In this document: one piece after another, positions 16,097 to 23,662 of the stretch
Numbering within the stretch: position 1 is the first letter of the stretch
Layout: each line of letters begins with the position of its first letter
Assembly: GCA_947496375.1 (NCBI GenBank)
Contig: CANMCY010000009.1
Span: 1-64,000 of the forward strand
Length of the DNA stretch: 64,000 nucleotides
Source: Flavobacteriales bacterium
GTDB lineage: Bacteria > Bacteroidota > Bacteroidia > NS11-12g > UBA955
Reading direction: 5' to 3'
Program-made: the position numbers and the translations under genes
Notes under the pieces: generated by a model
Database searches by the model: none
Seen by the model: only the letters and a program-made list of their open reading frames with translations
Told to the model about the DNA's origin: nothing

Positions 16097-17391
16097 TGAA
16101 GGCATTTTTTGTCTCGTTTATGGGCGTTTTAGGATGCCTGAATCAACTGAATGCTCAGGAACTTACACCAGAGCAGGCCGTAGAAAAAGCGTTTAAAAAT
16201 CACCCGGATTTGCAGGCGGCTGAGAAATTGAAAAATATTGCTGCATTAAATAATAGTCTGGGAAGGGCAGGGGCATTGCCACAGGTTTCTTTTAACAGTG
16301 GCTGGAATACCGCAACCCAAAATGCCAACCTGACATTTAATAATGGCAGCGAAATTTCCAGAAAAGGTGCCGGCAGTTCTTCCTTAAATGGAAATTTACA
16401 AGTCAATCAGGTATTGTTTGATGGAATGGGTGTTCAGGCACGGAAGAAAACGCTTGAGTGGGAAGAGGTTGCCGCCGGTGAAGTTGTTAGCATCAGAAAA
16501 AAATTGCTCAGAGAACAGGTATTGAATGCCTATTATAACTGGGTAAATGAATTACAGTGGCTTGAACAAATGAAGGGAATGGATTTTTTCTTTAGCGTTA
16601 AAACCAAACAGACAGAATTGCTATTTCAAAATGGCAAGGCTACAGAAGCTGATGTTTTACAGGCAAAAGCCGATGAAGCTATGCAAAATTCACAAACCCT
16701 GAATAGAAAGTCTACCAGTATGGAGGCCTTAGCAAGCCTGAATTTGCTCATGTTTGCTCCGGCTGATATGCAGTATCGCCCAAGTATCAAAGAGATTTCT
16801 GTGGATTTGCCAATGCCGGATACCTCAGAAACTGCATTGCTGAATTCCAGCAGTGAATTGAGACTGAGAAAGGCCGAATGGGAAACCATGAAACAAAACC
16901 AGCGGTTGGCAAAGTCAGAAATGTTGCCAACATTAAGTATGCAGTTAAATTCAAGCTATTTAAACAGCCGTTCAGATGTAGGTATTTTACTTCGAAATCA
17001 AACCACCGCTTCTAATATTGGCATAAATCTAAATTATAGTATTTTCAATGGGGGTGTAATAAGAAAGGAAATCCAAATTGCGGAATTCAGAACTGCCATG
17101 GCTGAGATTGCCTATAAAAAAGCTGAGATGGAGTTTAAAAACGTCATCTATATCCTTGTTAAGCAATGGAGGAATTATCAGATGCAGGTGGAACTCCAAA
17201 AAAAGGCATCAAATCAATATAAAGAGGTGTTGCAGATTTCAAAAGAAGCTTTTTTGCTGGGTAAATATAACCGGGTTGAACTTTCTCAGGCGCAATTCCA
17301 GTATGAATCCGCGTACGCAACCCTAATGTCGTCTCAGATTAAATCGCTTCAATATTACCATGCTTTACAGCGAATACTCACTGCAGATTAA
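16096..17391 (+). CDS. TolC-family outer-membrane efflux protein
   Basis: I chose the ATG at 16096 (TAATG overlap with the pump stop) because it starts a clean signal peptide (KAFFVSFMGVLGCLNQLNAQ). An upstream in-frame ATG at 16075 adds only charged residues inside the pump gene. The 431-residue protein has the duplicated OEP architecture: TPEQAVEKAFKNHPDLQAAE at the N-terminus, long coiled-coil helices (KTLEWEEVAAGEVVSIRKK, KQTELLFQNGKATEADVLQAKAD), and the repeat halfway (SSELRLRKAEWETMKQNQRLA). It forms the trimeric exit duct for the RND pump encoded upstream. Confidence 0.92.
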   Translation: MKAFFVSFMGVLGCLNQLNAQELTPEQAVEKAFKNHPDLQAAEKLKNIAALNNSLGRAGALPQVSFNSGWNTATQNANLTFNNGSEISRKGAGSSSLNGNLQVNQVLFDGMGVQARKKTLEWEEVAAGEVVSIRKKLLREQVLNAYYNWVNELQWLEQMKGMDFFFSVKTKQTELLFQNGKATEADVLQAKADEAMQNSQTLNRKSTSMEALASLNLLMFAPADMQYRPSIKEISVDLPMPDTSETALLNSSSELRLRKAEWETMKQNQRLAKSEMLPTLSMQLNSSYLNSRSDVGILLRNQTTASNIGINLNYSIFNGGVIRKEIQIAEFRTAMAEIAYKKAEMEFKNVIYILVKQWRNYQMQVELQKKASNQYKEVLQISKEAFLLGKYNRVELSQAQFQYESAYATLMSSQIKSLQYYHALQRILTAD

Positions 17392-17431
17392 TTTGGAAAT
17401 GTCAGTTATTTTTCTTATATTGTGATATAAC

Positions 17432-18190
17432 ATGTTTTTTCTGCTGTCTAAAGTCCTGATTATTTTCATTCGTCCGCTTTGCTGGACTGTGGGATTGTTG
17501 ATTTGGGGTTACCTGACAAAAAAGCCGGAACGACGTCGCAAATTGATTCTGACGGGTTTGCTGATATTGTTTTTTTCTTCCAATAAGGTGCTCGTAAATG
17601 AAATAACCCGCGCATGGGAACTGGAGCCAAACACCAATGCACAGGTTCCGGAAACTGCCATCATTCTGGGGGGATATGCCGAGTGGGACTCACACAGAAA
17701 TAGGGTGCAAATGAGCGATGCTGCCGACCGACTCTATTCCGTTGTGAATTTATACCGACAAAATAAAATCAAACGCATTATCCTCTCAGGTGGGTCTTCT
17801 TCATTAACTGGACGCACCAAGCCGGAAGCAGATTATGTCTTACCCATTTTGAAAAGTTATGGCATTCCCGATTCTGTGGTTATTAAAGAAAGTAAATCCA
17901 GGAATACTCATGAAAATGCGCTTAACTCAGCTAAAATATTGAAAGATAAACAAATAAAAGGGCCTGTTTTATTGGTTACTTCATCATTTCACATGCGCAG
18001 AGCCATGGGTACTTTTGTTAAAGCCGGGGTGGATGTTAAACCTTATCCGGTGCATTTTATCAGCGACTATGGAAGGGGCTACTTTCTGCCTGATTTCTTT
18101 ATTCCCAGCAGTGAAGCGCTGTTTAGGTGCGATGCCATTGTTAAGGAATGGGTAGGTTATCTTGCCTACACCATCACAGGAAAACTCTGA
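17432..18190 (+). CDS. YdcF/ElyC/SanA-family (DUF218) membrane protein
   Basis: 252 residues. Two N-terminal hydrophobic helices precede a DUF218 alpha/beta domain with the recognisable pieces AIILGGYAEW (strand 1 and loop), DRLYSVVNLYRQNKIKRIILSGGSSS, the acidic ESKSRNTHENA, and LLVTSSFHMRRAMGTFVKAG. The family is linked to envelope polysaccharide and peptidoglycan homeostasis in E. coli (ElyC, SanA), but its biochemical reaction is not settled. The stop codon (18188-18190) directly abuts the stop codon of the convergent MBOAT gene with no spacer, and no terminator is visible. Confidence 0.85.
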   Translation: MFFLLSKVLIIFIRPLCWTVGLLIWGYLTKKPERRRKLILTGLLILFFSSNKVLVNEITRAWELEPNTNAQVPETAIILGGYAEWDSHRNRVQMSDAADRLYSVVNLYRQNKIKRIILSGGSSSLTGRTKPEADYVLPILKSYGIPDSVVIKESKSRNTHENALNSAKILKDKQIKGPVLLVTSSFHMRRAMGTFVKAGVDVKPYPVHFISDYGRGYFLPDFFIPSSEALFRCDAIVKEWVGYLAYTITGKL

Positions 18191-19597
18191 TTAGAATTTC
18201 TGATAGATGAAAGGAATGGGCTCCATTCCGGAGATCTGATAGGCCATAAAAATAGCCAGTACCAGCAAAATTGCATGGACAAACCAACCGGTACCAATGA
18301 ATGCCTCCTGAATTTTAACATACCATTTTCCCCCAGTCCATTGCCATAACAGCAATCCGGCCATGACTGCAAAAACTCCGCTGAAATCGCGCATCCAGTT
18401 TCCAAAAACTGACCAGTCACGGTCGTTGAATATATGGGTAATCATATCCGTCGCTGTTTCCATGTTTTCCAAACGAAAATAAATACCACTAATCGCCAGG
18501 AATAAAAAGGTTAACACCACCGATATGGGTTTGTAAATCCATGACGGCATTTGCTTTTTTATAGTATCGCGTATACCCGATGAAGCAATATCCCATGATA
18601 GGGCTATCCCATGTAGCGCGCCCCAGAAAGTGTAATTAACGGAGGTGCCATGCCAGAATCCACTGATAATAAAGGTAATCAAAACCGCCAACACAGTGCC
18701 CCATCTCTTCCAACTTCGTAATGAAAAAGAGAGCGGGAAAAATAGGTATTCATTGAGCCATTTACTCAAGCTCATGTGCCATCTGCGCCAGTATTCCGTA
18801 ATATTGACCGCTGCATAGGGGAAATTGAAATTGTCCGCAAGCTTGAAACCCAGTAACAATCCCATGCCCAGCATTAAGTCTGTATAGCCGCTAAAATCCA
18901 GATACACCACCAGCGCCTGTCCCATGGCGGCAAAAAGGTTTTCCATACCGGTAAAAAGATGTGGACTGCCAAATACCCTGTCTGTGAAATTTGCGGTTAG
19001 AAACGCGGCCAATGCATACTTCTTGACAATACCGGAAATGAGCAGGAAAAATGCCTGTCCCGATGGAACATCTTTGGCATTAAAACCCTTGTGTAATTCA
19101 GGTAAGAAATCCCGTGCCGGCGATATAGGGCCCTGCAGAATCAGTGGAAAGAAGCTAACATAGGTAAAGTAACGCACCCAGTTTTTTTCGGGTGTTTCAA
19201 TGTTTTCGTGGTAAATATCGAGTACATAACCCAAAGATCTGAAAACATAAAAAGAAACTCCCACTGTTGCAGGCCAGAAAGGCAGTTCACCCAAACCAAA
19301 CCACCGGGCCAAATGCCTGAAGGACAGTATCAACAAAACATTCATTGTGATGCTGGTCCATAGTAAAAAACGTTTTCTACCATCAGTCCTGGCATTATGA
19401 ATTCCATTCGCCAACGTAAAATCCAATACGCTGAGCAGCAGCAAGATTAATAGTCCGGTTCCGCTGAGACAATAGTAAAAAAATATGTTGAAGGCGAATA
19501 ATAGCCCGATTCTCAGGGCTGGTTTTCCGGCCATCGGAACATACAGGCAGTAAAATGCCAGAAATACCAATATGAAGTGAGAGGAGTTAAAAGCCAT
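18191..19597 (-). CDS. MBOAT-family O-acyltransferase (DltB/AlgI-like), last gene of the acylation operon
   Basis: 468 residues and about eleven membrane helices. The MBOAT hallmarks are present: SFYVFRSLGYVLDIYH (about 115-130), FPLILQGPISPARDF, YLDFSGYTDLMLG, the TEYWRRWHMSLSKW block (about 267-280), and the catalytic histidine H316 in ISGFWHG. MBOAT proteins of this type (AlgI, DltB, PatA) pass an acyl or aminoacyl group from the cytosol to an extracytoplasmic glycan. The start codon overlaps the stop of the SGNH/LysM gene (TAATG). Together with the upstream ligase, carrier protein and two SGNH proteins it completes a Dlt-like set. Confidence 0.92.
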   Translation of the reverse strand: MAFNSSHFILVFLAFYCLYVPMAGKPALRIGLLFAFNIFFYYCLSGTGLLILLLLSVLDFTLANGIHNARTDGRKRFLLWTSITMNVLLILSFRHLARWFGLGELPFWPATVGVSFYVFRSLGYVLDIYHENIETPEKNWVRYFTYVSFFPLILQGPISPARDFLPELHKGFNAKDVPSGQAFFLLISGIVKKYALAAFLTANFTDRVFGSPHLFTGMENLFAAMGQALVVYLDFSGYTDLMLGMGLLLGFKLADNFNFPYAAVNITEYWRRWHMSLSKWLNEYLFFPLSFSLRSWKRWGTVLAVLITFIISGFWHGTSVNYTFWGALHGIALSWDIASSGIRDTIKKQMPSWIYKPISVVLTFLFLAISGIYFRLENMETATDMITHIFNDRDWSVFGNWMRDFSGVFAVMAGLLLWQWTGGKWYVKIQEAFIGTGWFVHAILLVLAIFMAYQISGMEPIPFIYQKF

Positions 19598-21387
19598 TAT
19601 TTGACACGAATGGTTTGTCCCGCTCTTAGATTATGGCTTTTCATGTGGTTTAGTTTCATGATTGCCGAAGTACTACTACCGTATTTTTTCGATATGGAAA
19701 ATAAGGTTTCACCTGATCTTACTTTATGATATAACGCTTTGGGTGTCGGGGGAGGCAATGGTGGCCTTGTTTGTGGCTTTGGTGCCGGCGGACGTTGTAC
19801 TACCGGTTTGGGTATAACCTTACGGGTTGTGTCCGGGCCTGTAATTTCAGTAGAGTCTATGGGTTTAGTTACAATGGGATTAACCGGCTTTATCGGAACC
19901 TGTACTTTAATAGGGGCGTAAATTTTTAATATCTGACCTATCCACAGATAATTACTTCTTAATCGATTCCAGCTTTTAATCTGATAAGCACTAACCCCGT
20001 AAGCAGCAGCAACAGACCAGATGGTTTGGCCTCTCAAAACGCGGTGATAAAGCCACTGATACCGAATTTGTGTTTGCGTGGCGGACTGGGTTTTAGGGGC
20101 TGTATCCAGTAAAGGAGCTCTAAGGGAGTCTACATTATACACCAAGAATTTACCGGTATCGTTATGTTTCAGCCAGTAGGCAGTTCTTTCATAACTTTCA
20201 GCCATCAGCTGACCTTTAAGCAGATAACCGCTATGGGTTAGATGCACCATATCCCATTTGGCCAGTGCATTTTGGCTCCAGCGCATCATGGAGTAGCGAC
20301 CACCGGAAACCCAGTACCAGTCATAAAAAAGACAGTGGTGCTGGTTAGAGAATTCCCGGATAACGTCTGAAAATGCCAGGCAATCGGTCAAGCTGTATCC
20401 GCCTCTGTAGATATCCTGAGAACAGCCCAGTATGATGCTTACATTGGGTAAAGCACCGCGTATCCCTTTCACAATTTTAAGCAGATTGTCAGAGAAAACA
20501 ACTTTATCTATTTTACCCCGATAAAAATCATTGGCGCCAAGATCAATGATAATGGCATCTGGTTTTAGCATTCCCAGCTGTTCGCTCATCATATTTTGTC
20601 GCAATAGAGAATAATGACCGGCACCATTGATGCCTACGCTGTGAAATAGAACGCCTGCGTCCCGGGGATTTTCGATGCTGATGCCGTAAATTTCAAACAT
20701 AGACTGTGATGTATCAGTCTTTTTTAGGGTAAAAACAAAATCGCTGCCTACCGACGGCAAATCCACCACCACCATTTGGGCAGTATCTGTTGAATTGGGT
20801 TCAAAAACATCTACAAATACCTGACTGCCTCCCGAACGAACATTGAAATCATAACTTTGGATGTCCCTTTTTAGGAAAATCCTTAATCGGGTATGTTCCG
20901 GCTGAACCGTACCCTTAAAAATCATCCTGAAAGAAGCATCGCTGTCCAGTGTTCTTGAACTAACACCACTTACGCCTAATGGCAGCTGAGGGCTGGCTTC
21001 TATATTTTTGGCATTAAGCCATCTTCCGGTATGCGAAGTTGCATAATCCACAGCGGCATGCGTTCGGGCGGTGGAATAGGGGAAGACCATACCCCTGCCA
21101 GCATTACCGTAAGCTAACTGAAAACGGGAGCGGAGTTCTCCTGTAAAATCATCGGCCTGAACATGCGAATCGCCAATGTATAATATACTTACACGTTTAT
21201 TACCGGTGTTTTGAAGTTTTTTAAATAAGGGTTCCGCCAAGGCCCTGTCATAAAACTGCAGACTGTTAAATTCAGTGTGCAAAAAAGGGTAGGGGGTATA
21301 GCGGTTTTCGGGCCATACCTGCAATGCATGTTGTGCCGTTATTGCAAAACTGCATAGGGATAACAATATGGCTGCAATCTTTTTAAT
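19597..21387 (-). CDS. Secreted SGNH hydrolase-type esterase/transferase with two C-terminal LysM domains
   Basis: About 596 residues. The first conventional start is a TTG at 21366, which would give a headless signal peptide. Seven codons earlier, an ATT at 21387 gives KKIAAILLSLCSFAITAQ, a textbook signal, and overlaps the upstream stop (CATTAA). I chose the ATT for that reason, but the start is uncertain. SGNH blocks: block I LYIGDSHVQ (Ser about 74), block III LGANDFYRG, block V DMVHLTHSGY. After a Pro/Thr-rich linker come two LysM repeats (HRVLRGQTIWSVAAAYGVS and HKVRSGETLFSISKKYGSS), which bind peptidoglycan. It is a DltD/AlgX-like candidate for the final acyl transfer at the wall. Confidence 0.88.
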   Translation of the reverse strand: MKKIAAILLSLCSFAITAQHALQVWPENRYTPYPFLHTEFNSLQFYDRALAEPLFKKLQNTGNKRVSILYIGDSHVQADDFTGELRSRFQLAYGNAGRGMVFPYSTARTHAAVDYATSHTGRWLNAKNIEASPQLPLGVSGVSSRTLDSDASFRMIFKGTVQPEHTRLRIFLKRDIQSYDFNVRSGGSQVFVDVFEPNSTDTAQMVVVDLPSVGSDFVFTLKKTDTSQSMFEIYGISIENPRDAGVLFHSVGINGAGHYSLLRQNMMSEQLGMLKPDAIIIDLGANDFYRGKIDKVVFSDNLLKIVKGIRGALPNVSIILGCSQDIYRGGYSLTDCLAFSDVIREFSNQHHCLFYDWYWVSGGRYSMMRWSQNALAKWDMVHLTHSGYLLKGQLMAESYERTAYWLKHNDTGKFLVYNVDSLRAPLLDTAPKTQSATQTQIRYQWLYHRVLRGQTIWSVAAAYGVSAYQIKSWNRLRSNYLWIGQILKIYAPIKVQVPIKPVNPIVTKPIDSTEITGPDTTRKVIPKPVVQRPPAPKPQTRPPLPPPTPKALYHKVRSGETLFSISKKYGSSTSAIMKLNHMKSHNLRAGQTIRVK

Positions 21388-22759
21388 GGCTCAGGGTATG
21401 ACTAAGTTGATAAATTTCATAAGACTTCATCAGTTCCCGATGGAGCGCCTGGGCGAAAAACTTTTGACCATAGGCACTCAAATGCCCGTCAATACTTGCT
21501 TTTCCTTGTTTTACCCATCCTGCAATTCCACCGTCAGACTGCATGAGTGCGTGCATGTCAAAAAAGGCACAGCCGGCTTTCTCTGCTGCTTTTCCCATCT
21601 CAACGGCCAAGGCCCCTGCATAAGGATACGATTGCGGTTTTTCTTCGATTATTCTGCCCATATCTCCGCCACTTACCACCAAAATGCTAATATGCGGCAA
21701 TGCCTTTCTGTATTTAACGAATAGTTTGTAGAATTCATTGCCTACCTGTGCGGCGTGTGCTTCGCTGCGTATGTATGGAATTGCGTTGTTTCCGTAGTGG
21801 AAAACAATGAGGCGTGTGTTTAGCAATCTCGACTGCAACTGCAGGGTCGCATTACTAATGTTGAACAGGCCGTCCCCGCTGTGTCCGCGTATTCCGCAGT
21901 TGTCAATTTGTATTCCTTTTTCCCCTTCCAGCAGATAGCCATAAAAGGCAGTTGCAGTGTGGCGGAAGTTTATTTTCATGTCACGGCATTTTCCTTCGTG
22001 GATAAGCGTTTTATAGCCCGACAGCACAATTTCTTTTTCATTTTGTTTGTCTATGGAAACCTTCACCGTGCTTTTTACATCCTTATCATGCAAAAGGTAT
22101 ACCTTATTGAATTGCAGGCCCTGAGAAACGGTAATTCCGGTCTGTGCATTACCTGAATCTGCCGCCGAGTAACGATATTTAATGCCACTGAAACCAAATC
22201 CGCTCGTTTTCCGATGGTTGAATACGTTATATTTAGTGAAACCTTTGGCATAGGTCTCCAGAAACCTGTAGCTGGCTACATCATTAAAGGGAACCAGCCC
22301 TTGGCCGTTTCCACCGAACTGTTTTTGAAGCATTAGTCGCAGATCCTGGGTGATTCGGTCTCCTTCAATCTGTGAATCACCATAATACCAAATATGAACC
22401 AACGAATCTTTGGTGCTCTGCAAAGCTGCAAAATAACCGTCAAGTGCAGTATTTCCATTGGTGGAAAGGTTGTTTAGGTATTGGATCTTTTTATGCAGTG
22501 TGTCTATTCTAAACCGTTCTCCTGCCGTTAACTTTTTCAGAATGATAGTATCAGTTTTGGGAACAGTTTTCTTTTTTACAACCACTTTTGGCGCCGATTT
22601 TCCAGTCAATAAAATTTGATCTATTTGTGTAAATCTGAGCCCATGATCCCGGGTCCATTGGGCCAAAATATTGTCGCTGAAAATCCATACCAACAGTCCC
22701 AGCATTAACCCTGCTGTTGCCATGGTGAGCAATGGCCTGTTATGTCTTGTACTGCTCAA
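21383..22759 (-). CDS. Membrane-anchored SGNH/GDSL hydrolase-family protein
   Basis: 458 residues with a single N-terminal membrane helix (TMATAGLMLGLLVWIF, type II anchor) and a periplasmic SGNH domain: block I WYYGDSQIEGD (Ser129), block III FHYGNNAIPY, block V SIDGHLSAYG (D424/H426). The topology and family resemble DltD and AlgJ, the SGNH partners of MBOAT acyltransferases. The start overlaps the carrier protein gene by 4 bp (ATGA), and the stop overlaps the putative ATT start of the next gene. A second SGNH protein directly downstream suggests sequential or alternative acyl acceptors. Confidence 0.87.
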   Translation of the reverse strand: MSSTRHNRPLLTMATAGLMLGLLVWIFSDNILAQWTRDHGLRFTQIDQILLTGKSAPKVVVKKKTVPKTDTIILKKLTAGERFRIDTLHKKIQYLNNLSTNGNTALDGYFAALQSTKDSLVHIWYYGDSQIEGDRITQDLRLMLQKQFGGNGQGLVPFNDVASYRFLETYAKGFTKYNVFNHRKTSGFGFSGIKYRYSAADSGNAQTGITVSQGLQFNKVYLLHDKDVKSTVKVSIDKQNEKEIVLSGYKTLIHEGKCRDMKINFRHTATAFYGYLLEGEKGIQIDNCGIRGHSGDGLFNISNATLQLQSRLLNTRLIVFHYGNNAIPYIRSEAHAAQVGNEFYKLFVKYRKALPHISILVVSGGDMGRIIEEKPQSYPYAGALAVEMGKAAEKAGCAFFDMHALMQSDGGIAGWVKQGKASIDGHLSAYGQKFFAQALHRELMKSYEIYQLSHTLSH

Positions 22760-23004
22760 CCGACCTGCGTTTTCTCAGTAATCAGTGTTATCAGATCGCC
22801 GGTATTTTTCATTCCGGTTAATTCTTTAAGTTTAAATCTGATACCAAAATGGGACTCAACAGCCGCTATCATGGTCAGGTGGGTAAGGGAATCCCACTTT
22901 TCAACTTGATCAGCCGTAAGGTCATCGGTTATAGTAATGGCTCCGCAATGAAATACGGAATCAAAGATGGTACTTAATTGTGTGCGGATGTCTGAAGATT
23001 CCAT
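22756..23004 (-). CDS. Acyl carrier protein (DltC-like)
   Basis: 82 residues, acidic, four-helix ACP profile. The phosphopantetheine attachment serine is S39 in KWDSLTHLTMIAAVE. Downstream features are HFGIRFKLKELTGMKNTGDLITLI, as in DltC-type and PKS/NRPS stand-alone carriers (the motif is W-DSL rather than the fatty-acid ACP's GADSLD). It would carry the substrate activated by the adenylation enzyme encoded two genes upstream and present it to the MBOAT protein. The gene lies 1 nt after the GNAT stop and overlaps the next gene by 4 bp. Confidence 0.92.
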   Translation of the reverse strand: MESSDIRTQLSTIFDSVFHCGAITITDDLTADQVEKWDSLTHLTMIAAVESHFGIRFKLKELTGMKNTGDLITLITEKTQVG

Positions 23005-23005
23005 A

Positions 23006-23656
23006 TCAAAGATTTCGGATTAAAGAAACACGTGTGTGATGTGCCAACAAAGTTAGAATTTCCGGGTGTGAGGAGGTTGACTGTTCCCGTAAGAGAAATC
23101 CACATTTTGTGTATGAACGCATGGCGGCTTCATTATTACCCAACAATTGTATTTCTGCCAAATTTGGTTTTTTAGGGGTTGTTAATGCTTCCTGAATGCA
23201 GTGTTCTATGAGTTTAGAGGCCAATCCTTTGCCTCGGTGTTCTTTTTTAGTATATATACATTCCAGCTGCAGCGCGCCTTGAATACGGGCCAATTGCATG
23301 CTTTTTAAGCATTCCAGTTGCTGCGCGGCATTTGTCCATTTTTCCTTTAAAATCCATCCCATCGCCTGGGCTTTCAGTAATCCACTGCCGCTGCCATTTT
23401 CGCCTTCTACCCAGCTGCTTAAACATGATGCCGGTTGACCGTCAATTTCCAATATGGAAAAATTGGGCAAATACCATTCCTGTCCATCAATTTCTTCCTC
23501 TATCACATGGTGAATCAGCGTTTGGGTTTCCTCCTCATTAAGGCCAAACATGGTTTGGTAAGGCAATTTTGTGCTGCCTGACATTTCCGCATGGATGATT
23601 CCATCGGTAATGAATTCCATATCCTCTTGAGTCGCCTTTCGAATGGAGATTTTCAT
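23006..23656 (-). CDS. GNAT-family N-acetyltransferase within the acylation operon
   Basis: 216 residues. The N-terminus has the beta1-alpha1 pattern ISIRKATQEDMEFI. The acetyl-CoA pyrophosphate loop is EHRGKGLASKLIE (motif A, R/Q-x-x-G-x-G/A), followed by EIQLLGNNEAAMRSYTKCGF (motif B). It sits 6 nt after the adenylation gene and 1 nt before the ACP gene, so it is an integral member of the operon. A reasonable inference is that it N-acylates the amino acid, or an aminoacyl-ACP, before export. This would distinguish the pathway from classical D-alanylation. The substrate is unknown. Confidence 0.85.
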   Translation of the reverse strand: MKISIRKATQEDMEFITDGIIHAEMSGSTKLPYQTMFGLNEEETQTLIHHVIEEEIDGQEWYLPNFSILEIDGQPASCLSSWVEGENGSGSGLLKAQAMGWILKEKWTNAAQQLECLKSMQLARIQGALQLECIYTKKEHRGKGLASKLIEHCIQEALTTPKKPNLAEIQLLGNNEAAMRSYTKCGFLLREQSTSSHPEILTLLAHHTRVSLIRNL

Positions 23657-23662
23657 GCCTGT

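Noticed and set aside
23006-23656. Reading the GNAT as a ribosomal-protein acetyltransferase
   Set aside because: No specific motif supports this, and its place between ligase and carrier protein points to the acylation pathway.
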